DNA of 64,000 bases, taken from Streptomyces sp. f51. GTDB taxonomy: Bacteria; Actinomycetota; Actinomycetes; Streptomycetales; Streptomycetaceae. The translations under genes were made by a program, and so were the position numbers. Numbering within the stretch: the stretch's first letter is position 1; each line of letters opens with the position of its first letter. Shown one piece after another: positions 26,366 to 34,275 of the stretch. The notes beneath the pieces are model-generated. The model saw only the letters and a program-made list of their open reading frames with translations. It searched no databases and had not been told where the DNA came from. The DNA is taken from contig NZ_CP149798.1 in NCBI RefSeq assembly GCF_037940415.1, positions 558,001 through 622,000 on the forward strand, written 5' to 3'.

Positions 26366-27322
26366 TCACCCCCGCAGGACGCCGATGAGCCTGGCCACCG
26401 TCCGGGCCATCGCCTCCCGCCCCACGCTCAGGTACTTCCGCGAGTCCACGGCGTCGGGGCTGGCGGTGAGGAACTCCCGGATGGCGCCCGTCATCGCGAT
26501 GTTCAGCGCGGTGCCGACGTTGACCTTGGCGATACCGCCCTGGACGGCGGCCCGCAGTTCTTCGTCGGGCACCCCGGAGGAGCCGTGCAGCACGAGGGGT
26601 ACCCCGAGCGCGGCGGAAAGACGCTTGAGCAGCTCGTGGTCGAGGACCGCGGTCCGGGTCGTCATCGCGTGCGAGCTGCCGATCGCCACGGCGAGCGCGT
26701 CCACACCGGAGTCGGCCACGAAGGCACGGGCCTCGCCGGGGTCGGTCCGGGCGCCGGGCGCGTGCGCGTCCCGCGGGGGCTCCCCGTTCTTGCCGCCGAT
26801 CTCACCCAACTCGGCCTCGATCCACAGACCTTGGGCATGCGCCCAGTCCGCTGCGGCGCGGGTCGCGGCGAGGTTCTCCGCATAGGGCAGGTGCGACGCG
26901 TCGTACATGACGGAGCTGAAACCGGCACCGGGCGCCTGGCGCAGCAGGTCGTCGCTCCGCACATGGTCGAGGTGCAACGCGACGGGAACCGAGGCCCGTT
27001 CGGCGGCGGCCGTCGCGGCGCGGGCCAGCGGAAGCAGCCGGCCGTGACGGAACTTGACCGCGTTCTCGCTGACTTGGAGCACGACGGGCGCGCCGGCCGA
27101 CTCCGCTCCCGCTATGACGGCCTCGATGTGCTCCAGGGTGATGACGTTGAAGGCGGCAACGGCGACCGGAGGGTCGACGGTCCGGGACTCGGCGGCCCCG
27201 ATCTCAGCGCTCCGGGACTCGGCGGCTCGGCTTTCGATGGTCCGGGCCTCGCCGGTCCGCGCCTGGGCGGCGCGGCTCTCGGTGGTCACGGCGACCAGCT
27301 CGCCGGTTGCTGCGAGGGGCAC
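26366..27322 (-). CDS. Class II fructose/tagatose-bisphosphate aldolase family protein
   Basis: A 318-aa zinc aldolase. Metal and active-site motifs are in order: VAAFNVITLEH, VALHLDHV (catalytic/zinc region), IEAELGEIGG, IGSSHA (zinc His) and LHGSSGV, ending with IAKVNVGTALN. The family includes GatY/KbaY, which cleave tagatose-1,6-bisphosphate, and FbaA. The adjacent SIS isomerase points to amino-sugar or tagatose catabolism. The N-terminus is odd: between MPLAATGELVAVT and VAVAAFNV there are about 38 residues of a degenerate repeat (ESRAAQARTGEARTIESRA and similar), where family members have about 10. The GTG start has an excellent AGGAGGAG site, so the insert is translated. It follows the SIS gene by 132 bp. 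Confidence 0.85.
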   Translation of the reverse strand: MPLAATGELVAVTTESRAAQARTGEARTIESRAAESRSAEIGAAESRTVDPPVAVAAFNVITLEHIEAVIAGAESAGAPVVLQVSENAVKFRHGRLLPLARAATAAAERASVPVALHLDHVRSDDLLRQAPGAGFSSVMYDASHLPYAENLAATRAAADWAHAQGLWIEAELGEIGGKNGEPPRDAHAPGARTDPGEARAFVADSGVDALAVAIGSSHAMTTRTAVLDHELLKRLSAALGVPLVLHGSSGVPDEELRAAVQGGIAKVNVGTALNIAMTGAIREFLTASPDAVDSRKYLSVGREAMARTVARLIGVLRG

Positions 27323-27380
27323 AACTCCTCCTGCTGCGTTGGGAATCGAGTCCTGCTCCGTGGAGAAAGGGGCCGACGGA

Positions 27381-27450
27381 GCGGCTCAGGCGACTCAGCG
27401 GCTCAGGCGACTCCGCGACTCGGGCGACCCGGCGACTCGGGCGACCCGGC
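27381..27450. repeat. 17-bp tandem repeats between SIS isomerase and aldolase genes
   Basis: Two copies of a CGGCTCAGGCGACTCAG-type unit are followed by two copies of CGACTCGGGCGACCCGG. The units share the GGCGACTC core. Similar GGGACTCGGCGG motifs recur inside the N-terminal coding region of the downstream aldolase (27160-27290), so the two tracts may have a common origin. Confidence 0.6.
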
Positions 27451-27454
27451 CGCT

Positions 27455-28336
27455 TCACTGGCCGAGGATCACCGAGCGAGTGAGATGGCGGGGCCGGTCG
27501 GGGTCCAGGCCGCGCGCCGCGGCGACGGCGACGGCGAGGCGCTGGGCGCGGACGAGTTCGGCGAGCGGGTCGAGGCCGCCGTCCACCCACAGCCCGCCGG
27601 TCCCCCGGACCTGTTCGGCCAACCCCTCGGGTGCCTCGCCGAGCATCCAGGTGGCGGTGCCGGTGGTCGTGACGCTGATGGGGCCGTGGCGGTACTCCAT
27701 CGCCGGGTAGGCCTCGGTCCAGGCGAGGGACGCCTCCCGCATCTTGAGGCCGGCCTCGTTGGCGAGCCCGACGGTCCAGCCGCGGCCGAGGAACGTGAAC
27801 TGCGAGCAGCCCACGAGCCCTTCGGGCAGCGGGGTGTCCAGCGCGGTGCGCGCGTCGGCGACCACGCTGTCGTCGTGCAGGCCGAGGTGGGCGCGGAGCA
27901 GGGTGAGCGCGGTGGTCGCGAAACGGGTCTGCACGACGGAGCGTTCGTCGGCGAAGTCGAGCACGACGACCTCGTCGGCGGACTTCATCACGGGCGTGTC
28001 CGGATCGGCGGTGACGGCGGTCGTACGGGTGCGTCCGCGCAGCCGTCCGAGCAGTGCGAGGACTTCGCTGGTCGTCCCGGAGCGCGTGAGGGCGACCACG
28101 CGATCGTAGGAGCGGCCCCAGGGGAACTCCGAGGCGGCGAAGGCGTCGGTCTCGCCCTGCCCGGACTGTTCGCGCAGTACCGCCGCGGCCTGCGCCATGA
28201 AGAACGAGGTGCCGCACCCCACGATCGCGACGCGTTCCCCCGCCGCGGGCAGCGCGGCTCCGTGGGCCGCCGCCTCGTCCGCGGCACGGATCCAGCACTC
28301 GGGCTGGCTGCTCAGCTCTTCCTCGACGTACGTCAT
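27455..28336 (-). CDS. SIS domain sugar isomerase/deaminase (AgaS/GlmS-type)
   Basis: A 293-aa protein with two SIS (sugar isomerase) domains. The first has VAIVGCGTSFFMAQAAAV and LTRSGTTSEVLALL, the phosphosugar-binding Ser/Thr loop. The second has FLGRGWTVGLANEAGLKMRE and AMEYRHGPISV, both typical of the isomerase half of GlmS and of AgaS. No glutaminase domain is present, so it is expected to deaminate or isomerise an amino-sugar phosphate. With the class II aldolase downstream and a divergent DeoR regulator it forms a small sugar-phosphate module; no kinase or transporter is adjacent. The ATG at 28336 has GGGAGGGG upstream. Confidence 0.83.
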   Translation of the reverse strand: MTYVEEELSSQPECWIRAADEAAAHGAALPAAGERVAIVGCGTSFFMAQAAAVLREQSGQGETDAFAASEFPWGRSYDRVVALTRSGTTSEVLALLGRLRGRTRTTAVTADPDTPVMKSADEVVVLDFADERSVVQTRFATTALTLLRAHLGLHDDSVVADARTALDTPLPEGLVGCSQFTFLGRGWTVGLANEAGLKMREASLAWTEAYPAMEYRHGPISVTTTGTATWMLGEAPEGLAEQVRGTGGLWVDGGLDPLAELVRAQRLAVAVAAARGLDPDRPRHLTRSVILGQ

Positions 28337-28380
28337 GCCGTACCCCTCCCACGGATGCTCGTTTCTGCAAGATATAGCGA

Positions 28381-28408
28381 GCTTTCGAGCACAATCAAGC
28401 ATTCGAGC
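28381..28408. promoter_or_regulatory. Candidate DeoR operator repeats
   Basis: In the 122-bp gap between the divergent SIS and DeoR genes, CTTTCGAGC (28382-28390) and CATTCGAGC (28400-28408) are direct repeats 18 bp apart. A related GCTCG lies at 28357-28361 in inverted orientation. This AT-richer patch is a natural binding site for the adjacent DeoR protein. Confidence 0.45.
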
Positions 28409-28458
28409 GCAGGCGGGGTGCGTTAAAGTCGCGAAGGAACGAGGAATGGAGGGCGCTG

Positions 28459-29238
28459 ATGTCGCGGGACGCCCGGTGGAAGGCGCTGCTCGAACTGCTC
28501 CTGGAGCACGGGCGGCTGGACGTCGAGGAGGCCGCGGCGCGGCTGGAGGTCTCGGCGGCGACGATCCGGCGCGACTTCGACCAGCTCGCCGAGCAGCAGA
28601 TGCTCGTACGGACCCGGGGCGGGGCGGTCGTCCACGGCGTCTCGTACGAACTCCCCCTGCGCTACAAGACCGCCCGGCGCGCCTCGGAGAAGGAGCGCGT
28701 CGCGAGAGCGGTGGCCGGGCTCATCGGGCCCGGGGAGGCGGTGGGCCTCACCGGGGGCACCACGACGACCGAGGTGGCCCGCGCGCTCGCCGTGCGCCCG
28801 GATCTGGCCTCGGGCTCCCCCGCCCTGACCGTGGTCACGAACGCCCTCAACATCGCGAACGAGCTCGCCGTACGCCCCCAGTTCAAGATCGTGGTGACCG
28901 GCGGGGTCGCCCGGCCGCAGTCGTACGAGCTGATCGGGCCGCTGGCCGACGGCGTGCTCAAGCAGATCACCCTGGACGTGGCGGTGCTCGGCGTGGTCGC
29001 GTTCGACGCCACGCACGGCGCGGCCGCCCACGACGAGGCGGAGGCGGCGATCAACCGCCTCCTGTGCGAGCGGGCCGAGCGCGTGATCGTCGCCGCCGAC
29101 TCCAGCAAACTGGGACAGCGCGCGTTCGCCCGGATCTGCGCGGCCGACTCGGTGGACACCCTCGTCACGGACACGGCGGCGGCACCCGAGACGATCCAGC
29201 GGTTCGAGGAGGCGGGGGTCGCGGTCATCGCCGTGTGA
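28459..29238 (+). CDS. DeoR/GlpR family transcriptional regulator
   Basis: A 259-aa repressor with an N-terminal winged helix (ALLELLLEHGRLDVEEAAARL, then SAATIRRDFDQLAEQ) and a C-terminal sugar-phosphate sensor domain (GLTGGTTTTEVARAL, VVTNALNIANEL, IVAADSSKLGQRAF). It is divergent from the SIS isomerase, which with the aldolase is its likely target; the ligand is probably an amino-sugar phosphate or ketose phosphate from that pathway. This is the second DeoR-type regulator in the window and shares only family-level motifs with the one at 13553. Confidence 0.9.
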   Translation: MSRDARWKALLELLLEHGRLDVEEAAARLEVSAATIRRDFDQLAEQQMLVRTRGGAVVHGVSYELPLRYKTARRASEKERVARAVAGLIGPGEAVGLTGGTTTTEVARALAVRPDLASGSPALTVVTNALNIANELAVRPQFKIVVTGGVARPQSYELIGPLADGVLKQITLDVAVLGVVAFDATHGAAAHDEAEAAINRLLCERAERVIVAADSSKLGQRAFARICAADSVDTLVTDTAAAPETIQRFEEAGVAVIAV

Positions 29239-29582
29239 CCCAGCACACCGGCACCCGCACGCCTGCGCTCCCCCCACACGCGGCTCCCGCACGCCTGCTC
29301 TCCCCCACACGCGGCTCCCGCGCCCTCACCGAGTCCCGCCGTGTGCGACAGCCACACCCCCGCCCATCTGCGCCGCCCGCGCCCGCGCACGCCGGTCCGC
29401 CCCACCCGCGCACGCCCGCACACCGACCCTCGCGCGCCGCGCGCACCCGTACCCGCGCGCCCCCGAGACCCGCCCGCCGGCGCGGCGAGCCCCCGCGCAG
29501 CCCGCAAATGGACACCGCATGAACGACCGGAATCAGGGTCCGGTTACCATATGAGCGCCACCTAGCTCGAAAGATGGATTCT
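29239..29582. repeat. C-rich intergenic region with ~31-bp direct repeat
   Basis: In this 344-bp region a unit of about 31 bp (starting GCACGCCTGC and ending GCGGCTCCC) occurs twice in tandem, at about 29257-29288 and 29289-29319. A strand-biased C-rich tract (29340-29480) of short CGCCCGCGC-type motifs follows. Only the last 60 bp, with TTACCATATGAG, look promoter-like for the GAPDH gene. No gene is seen. Confidence 0.55.
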
Positions 29583-31028
29583 GTGACTGTCAACGACGAC
29601 GCGTTCACCAACTGGAAGACCCGCGAAGAGATCGCGGAGTCGATGATCCCCATCATCGGGAGGCTGCACCGGGAACAGGACGTCACCGTCCTCCTGCACA
29701 GCCGCTCCCTCGTGAACAAGTCGGTGGTGAGCATCCTCAAGACCCACCGCTTCGCCCGGCAGATCGCGGGCGAGGAGCTCTCGGTCACGGACACACTGCC
29801 GTTCCTCCAGGCGCTCACCACGCTCGACCTCGGCCCGTCCCAGATCGACATCGGCATGCTCGCCGCGACGTACCAGGCCGACGACCGCGGCCTGTCCGTG
29901 GCGGAGTTCACGGCCGGTGCGGTTTCCGGTGCCACCGGCGAGAACAAGATCGAGCGCCGCGAGGGGCGTGACGTCGTCCTCTACGGCTTCGGCCGCATCG
30001 GCCGCCTGATCGCCCGGCTGCTCATCGAGAAGACCGGCTCCGGCAACGGCCTGCGCCTGCGTGCCATCGTCGTGCGCCAGGGCGGCGACCAGGACATCGT
30101 CAAGCGCGCCTCGCTGCTGCGCCGCGACTCCATCCACGGCCAGTTCCAGGGCACGATCACGGTCGACGAGGCGAACAGCACGATCATCGCCAACGGCAAC
30201 GAGATCAAGGTCATCTACGCCAACGACCCGTCCGAGATCGACTACACGGCGTACGGGATCAAGGACGCCATCCTGGTCGACAACACCGGCAAGTGGCGTG
30301 ACCGCGAGGGCCTCTCGAAGCACCTGCGCCCCGGGATCGACAAGGTCGTCCTCACGGCGCCGGGCAAGGGCGACGTCCCCAACATCGTGCACGGCGTCAA
30401 CCACGACACGATCAAGCCGGACGAGCAGATCCTGTCCTGCGCCTCCTGCACCACCAACGCGATCGTCCCGCCGCTCAAGGCGATGGCGGAGGAGTACGGC
30501 GTTCTGCGCGGCCACGTGGAGACCGTCCACTCGTTCACCAACGACCAGAACCTGCTGGACAATTACCACAGCTCCGACCGCCGTGGCCGCTCCGCACCGC
30601 TCAACATGGTCATCACGGAGACGGGTGCCGCCTCCGCGGTCGCCAAGGCGCTGCCCGACCTGAAGGCCCCCATCACGGGCAGCTCGATCCGCGTCCCGGT
30701 GCCGGACGTCTCGATCGCGATCCTCAGCCTGCGCCTGGGCCGCGCGACCACCCGCGAGGAAGTCCTCGACTACCTCCGCAACGTCTCGCTGACCTCGCCG
30801 CTGAAGCGCCAGATCGACTTCATCAGCGCCCCCGACGCGGTGTCCAGCGACTTCATCGGCTCGCGCCACGCCTCGATCGTCGACGCCGGCGCCACCAAGG
30901 TCGAGGACGACAACGCGATCCTCTACCTCTGGTACGACAACGAGTTCGGCTACTCCTGCCAGGTCATCCGGGTCGTCCAGCACGTCTCCGGGGTGGAGTA
31001 CCCCACCTTCCCGGCACCGGCGGTCTGA
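29583..31028 (+). CDS. gap: Glyceraldehyde-3-phosphate dehydrogenase, long form
   Basis: A 481-aa GAPDH, about 150 residues longer than the usual 335. The extra N-terminal domain (NWKTREEIAESMIPIIGRLHRE, LLHSRSLVNKSVVSILKTHR) has no obvious catalytic motif. The dehydrogenase part has the NAD-binding YGFGRIGRL (about residue 132), the nucleophile in SCASCTTNAI (about 286), HSFTNDQNLLDNYH, and WYDNEFGYS near the C-terminus. It would interconvert GAP and 1,3-bisphosphoglycerate. The GTG at 29583 is preferred because GAAAG sits 9 bp upstream; the ATG at 29574 would have no spacing. Streptomyces have several gap genes, and this long form may have a specialised, possibly gluconeogenic, role. Confidence 0.9.
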   Translation: MTVNDDAFTNWKTREEIAESMIPIIGRLHREQDVTVLLHSRSLVNKSVVSILKTHRFARQIAGEELSVTDTLPFLQALTTLDLGPSQIDIGMLAATYQADDRGLSVAEFTAGAVSGATGENKIERREGRDVVLYGFGRIGRLIARLLIEKTGSGNGLRLRAIVVRQGGDQDIVKRASLLRRDSIHGQFQGTITVDEANSTIIANGNEIKVIYANDPSEIDYTAYGIKDAILVDNTGKWRDREGLSKHLRPGIDKVVLTAPGKGDVPNIVHGVNHDTIKPDEQILSCASCTTNAIVPPLKAMAEEYGVLRGHVETVHSFTNDQNLLDNYHSSDRRGRSAPLNMVITETGAASAVAKALPDLKAPITGSSIRVPVPDVSIAILSLRLGRATTREEVLDYLRNVSLTSPLKRQIDFISAPDAVSSDFIGSRHASIVDAGATKVEDDNAILYLWYDNEFGYSCQVIRVVQHVSGVEYPTFPAPAV

Positions 31029-31278
31029 GCCGGCCACCACAGCCGCGGCCACGGCCGCACGCGGCCGAATCCGCACACCGTTCGCCGCCCGGGCAGCCGG
31101 GACGGCGGGCGGTGAGCGGCCGGGGGCGACAGGGGATCCCGCAGCACGGGGACGCCGGTCGCCCCTTGTCCGTGTGCGCTCCACCTGCTCCCACCAGCGC
31201 GTTCGTACCGCCGTACCGCTCGGATCCGGGCCCGCCGCCTCCCTTGCCCCGATCGTGGGAGCCGTCTAACGTGAGTTT

Positions 31279-32481
31279 GTGCCACTGATAAACAAAACGG
31301 CTCCGCACAACGTCGTGACGGACCGCTCCCTGACCCGACTCCGTATCGTCCTCACCACCTTCTTCGCCCTCGACGGCTTCGTCTTCGCCGGCTGGGTCGT
31401 GCGCATCCCCGCCATCAAGCACCAGACCGGCGCCTCCTCCTCCGCCCTCGGCCTCGCCCTTCTCGGCGTCTCCGCCGGAGCCGTGATCACCATGATGCTG
31501 ACGGGACGGCTCTGCCGCCGCTTCGGCAGTCACCCGGTGACCGTGGCCTGCGCCGTACTGATGTCCCTGAGCGTCGTCCTGCCCCCGCACGCCCACTCGG
31601 TGCCCGTCCTCGGACTGGTCCTGCTGCTGTTCGGCGCGGCGTACGGCGGTGCCAACGTCGCCATGAACAGTGCCGCCGTCGATCTCGTGGCCGCGCTGCG
31701 CCGCCCGGTCATGCCCAGTTTCCACGCGGCGTACAGCCTCGGCGGGATGCTCGGAGCGGGACTCGGCGGACTGGTCGCCGGATCCCTGTCACCGGCACGC
31801 CATCTGTTCGCGCTCGCCGTCTTCGGCCTGCTCGTCGCCGCTCTCGCCGGACGCGCCCTGCTCCGCGAGGAGGTCCCCCCGTCGCCGGACCGCTCCCGGA
31901 GCGAAGGACCCGCGGGGAAGCCGCTCGTGGGCACCCGCACCCGTGGCCTGGTGGTGGTCTTCGGGCTGATCGCGCTCTGCACCGCCTACGGCGAGGGCGC
32001 GCTCGCGGACTGGGGCGCGCTGCATCTGGAGCAGGACCTGTCCGCGCGCCCGGGCCTGGCGGCCGCCGGCTACTCCTGTTTCGCCCTCGCCATGACGATC
32101 GGCCGCCTGAGCGGGACGACCCTGCTCGAACGGCTGGGCCGGACCCGCACGCTGGTCCTGGGCGGCACGACCGCCTCGCTCGGCATGCTGCTCGGCGCGC
32201 TCGCGCCCTCGGCCTGGGCGGCGCTCCTCGGATTCGCCGTCACCGGGCTCGGCCTCGCCAACATCTTCCCCGTGGCGATCGAGCGCGCCGGCGCGCTCGC
32301 CGGAGCGAGCGGGGTCGCCGTCGCCTCCACCCTCGGGTACGGCGGCCTGCTCCTCGGACCGCCCGCGATCGGGTTCATGGCCGACTGGTACTCCCTGCCG
32401 ACCGCACTCACCAGCGTGGCCGTACTGGCCGCCGCGGCCGCCCTGATCGGTTTCACGACGCGACGCGCCGCCGTGGGGTGA
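31279..32481 (+). CDS. MFS transporter
   Basis: A 400-aa major facilitator with about 12 hydrophobic helices. The loop 2-3 motif is TGRLCRRFGSHPVTV. The N-terminus LTRLRIVLTTFFALDGFVFAGWVVRIPAIK and the NVAMNSAAVDL segment are typical of the YbjJ/fucose-permease-like branch, often annotated as exporters of unknown substrate. The second half repeats the pattern (GRLSGTTLLERLGRTRTLVLGG). The start is GTG. A 250-bp gap separates it from gap, and it is followed within 25 bp by the maleylpyruvate isomerase-type gene, so these two may be cotranscribed. Confidence 0.85.
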   Translation: MPLINKTAPHNVVTDRSLTRLRIVLTTFFALDGFVFAGWVVRIPAIKHQTGASSSALGLALLGVSAGAVITMMLTGRLCRRFGSHPVTVACAVLMSLSVVLPPHAHSVPVLGLVLLLFGAAYGGANVAMNSAAVDLVAALRRPVMPSFHAAYSLGGMLGAGLGGLVAGSLSPARHLFALAVFGLLVAALAGRALLREEVPPSPDRSRSEGPAGKPLVGTRTRGLVVVFGLIALCTAYGEGALADWGALHLEQDLSARPGLAAAGYSCFALAMTIGRLSGTTLLERLGRTRTLVLGGTTASLGMLLGALAPSAWAALLGFAVTGLGLANIFPVAIERAGALAGASGVAVASTLGYGGLLLGPPAIGFMADWYSLPTALTSVAVLAAAAALIGFTTRRAAVG

Positions 32482-32506
32482 CAGGCCATCAGGCACACTC
32501 GGCGGC

Positions 32507-33271
32507 ATGGAGATTCGGGAATTCGTGGAAACGCTGGACAGAGAGGGCCGTTCGCTGGCCTCGGCCGCGGAGAAGGCGGGCGTGGACGCCGACGTCGCGA
32601 CCTGCCCCGGCTGGCAGGTGAGGGATCTGGTTCGGCATACGGGCATGGTCCACCGCTGGGCCACGGCGTTCGTCGCCGAGGGGCACACGACGTACCACCC
32701 CGACGGCGGTCTGCCGGACCTGGACCACGACGAACTGCTGAGCTGGTTCCGCGACGGACACCGGCGGCTCGTGGACACCCTGGCCGACGCCTCCCCGGAC
32801 GTCGAGTGCTGGAGCTTTCTGCCCGCACCCTCGCCCCTCGCCTTTTGGGCACGCAGGCAGGCGCACGAGACCACCGTGCACCGGGTCGACGCCGAGTCGG
32901 CGCTCGGCGGTGAACCGACCCCCGTCCCGCCGGACTTCGCGGCCGACGGGATCGACGAGTTGCTGCTCGGATTCCACGGACGCGACAGGAGCCGGGTCCG
33001 TACCGAGGAACCCCGGGTGCTGCGGGTGCGCGCCACGGACCGCCCGGACGCGGTGTGGACCGTACGGCTGTCGTCCGCGCCCCCGTCGAGCGGTCGCGGT
33101 GGGCACGTCCACGGGGACACGAGCGAACCCGAGCCCGTGGACTGCGAGGTGACGGGATCGGCCGAGCGCCTGTATCTGGCCCTGTGGAACCGGGCGCCGT
33201 TCCCCGACGTGTCGGGCGACGCCTCGCTGGCCGCGCTGTGGCGGGAGAAGTCCGCGATCAGCTGGAGCTGA
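32507..33271 (+). CDS. Maleylpyruvate isomerase-type mycothiol-dependent protein
   Basis: A 254-aa DinB-like metalloprotein. The N-terminal four-helix bundle has the metal-binding histidine in VRHTGMVHRWA (about residue 43-48), DLDHDELLSWF, and the HxxxH-like HETTVHRVDAE (about residue 124-131). A C-terminal beta domain (MDMPI-C) follows. The MDMPI family includes mycothiol-dependent maleylpyruvate isomerase and many uncharacterised thiol-dependent enzymes. Actinobacteria use mycothiol, which fits. The substrate is unknown. It sits 25 bp after the MFS gene and converges on a MarR gene, with a 15-bp minisatellite between them. Confidence 0.85.
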   Translation: MEIREFVETLDREGRSLASAAEKAGVDADVATCPGWQVRDLVRHTGMVHRWATAFVAEGHTTYHPDGGLPDLDHDELLSWFRDGHRRLVDTLADASPDVECWSFLPAPSPLAFWARRQAHETTVHRVDAESALGGEPTPVPPDFAADGIDELLLGFHGRDRSRVRTEEPRVLRVRATDRPDAVWTVRLSSAPPSSGRGGHVHGDTSEPEPVDCEVTGSAERLYLALWNRAPFPDVSGDASLAALWREKSAISWS

Positions 33272-33318
33272 GGGGCTCGACGCGGTCACGGGGACTCCGG
33301 GACGGCCCGCCGCCGCCC

Positions 33319-33446
33319 GACCGGAGGGCCCCAGACCGGAGGGCCCGAGACCGGAGGGCCCGAGACCGGAGGGCCCGAGACCGGAGGGCCCGAGACCGGA
33401 GGGCCCGAGACCGGAGGGCCCCAGACGGCCCGACCGGAGGGCCCGG
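33319..33446. repeat. 15-bp minisatellite (about 7 copies plus a partial)
   Basis: GACCGGAGGGCCCGA repeats head-to-tail seven times from 33319 to 33423 (first and last copies end CCCCA). A spacer and an eighth partial copy (33432-33446) abut the stop codon of the MarR gene. Each unit contains the palindrome GGGCCC, so the transcript could fold into stacked hairpins. It lies between convergent genes, where it may also serve as a terminator. Confidence 0.85.
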
Positions 33447-33860
33447 TCAGCCTCCGGACGCCCTCGGGCCGTCCGTCAGCATCCGGGCCAGGACCGCGCG
33501 CTGCAACGGCAGTACCTCGCCGTGCAGTTCACGCCCTTCCGGGGTGACGCGGACTCGGACACCCCGCCGGTCCTCGGCGCACATGCCCCGCGTCACGAGA
33601 CCGTCCTTCTCCAGGCGTCCGATCAGCCGGGACAGGGCGCTCTGACTGAGGTGGACCCGCTCGGAGATCTCCTGGACGCGGAAGCTGGGGCCGCCGTCCG
33701 CCGCGGTGCCGGACGCCAGCAGGTCCAGGACCTCGAAGTCACTGGCTCCCAGGCCATGGGGATGCAACGCGCGGTCGAGCTCGCAGAGGGTGCGGGCATG
33801 CACCGTCAGGATGTCGCGCCACCGGTCCACGAGCCCTCGCTCGGCATGCTCCGCCGCCAT
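33447..33860 (-). CDS. MarR family transcriptional regulator
   Basis: A 137-aa winged-helix regulator. FEVLDLLASG is followed by the recognition region FRVQEISERVHLSQSALSRLIGRLEKDGLVTR and the wing AEDRRGVRVRVTPEG, a complete MarR core. The ATG at 33860 is preferred over the longer frame because the upstream extension is Arg/Gly-rich. It is divergent from the small membrane protein at 33988 with a 127-bp gap, which is a possible target. The ligand is unknown; MarR proteins often sense phenolics or oxidants. The 15-bp minisatellite begins right after its stop codon. Confidence 0.87.
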   Translation of the reverse strand: MAAEHAERGLVDRWRDILTVHARTLCELDRALHPHGLGASDFEVLDLLASGTAADGGPSFRVQEISERVHLSQSALSRLIGRLEKDGLVTRGMCAEDRRGVRVRVTPEGRELHGEVLPLQRAVLARMLTDGPRASGG

Positions 33861-33987
33861 GCCCGCACCGTAGCAATGAACCGCGCGCCCTCGCCGCGGG
33901 GTTCTTGCCCCGCCGGGAGCACGGCTGTTGACTCGGACCATGAACGACAACGGGGAAATCATCGGCCGTTACCGCGGAGGCACCGAA

Positions 33988-34275
33988 GTGACGCACGCGC
34001 GCGGCACTCAGGCACGGCGGGACGCCGTCACCGTCGAGATCGGATACGCCCTGGCGAGTGCGGCGTTCGTCGCGGCGGTCGCCTTCGGGGTCGTCACGGG
34101 ACCCGCTCTCGTCCTCGACTTGTCCGCCGCCGTGGTCCACGGGCTCGTCACCGCGGGAGGCGCCTTGGCCACCGTCCTCTTCGCGCTGCGCGTCGCCACC
34201 GTGCTCTACCGCTTCCGCCAGGAGCCCTCCGTGCCTCAGCCCAGCCAGCCCGGCCGCACCAGGCCCGACTCGTAG
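33988..34275 (+). CDS. Small two-helix membrane protein (DUF6332-like)
   Basis: A 95-aa protein with two hydrophobic helices (about residues 18-40 and 46-72; IGYALASAAFVAAVAFGV and GLVTAGGALATVLFALRVA) and a short hydrophilic tail. It resembles Streptomyces proteins catalogued as DUF6332. GTG at 33988 is chosen because GGAGG lies 7 bp upstream; an in-frame ATG at 33940 lacks such a site. Its 3' end overlaps the convergent response regulator gene by 40 bp. No function is known. Confidence 0.65.
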   Translation: MTHARGTQARRDAVTVEIGYALASAAFVAAVAFGVVTGPALVLDLSAAVVHGLVTAGGALATVLFALRVATVLYRFRQEPSVPQPSQPGRTRPDS

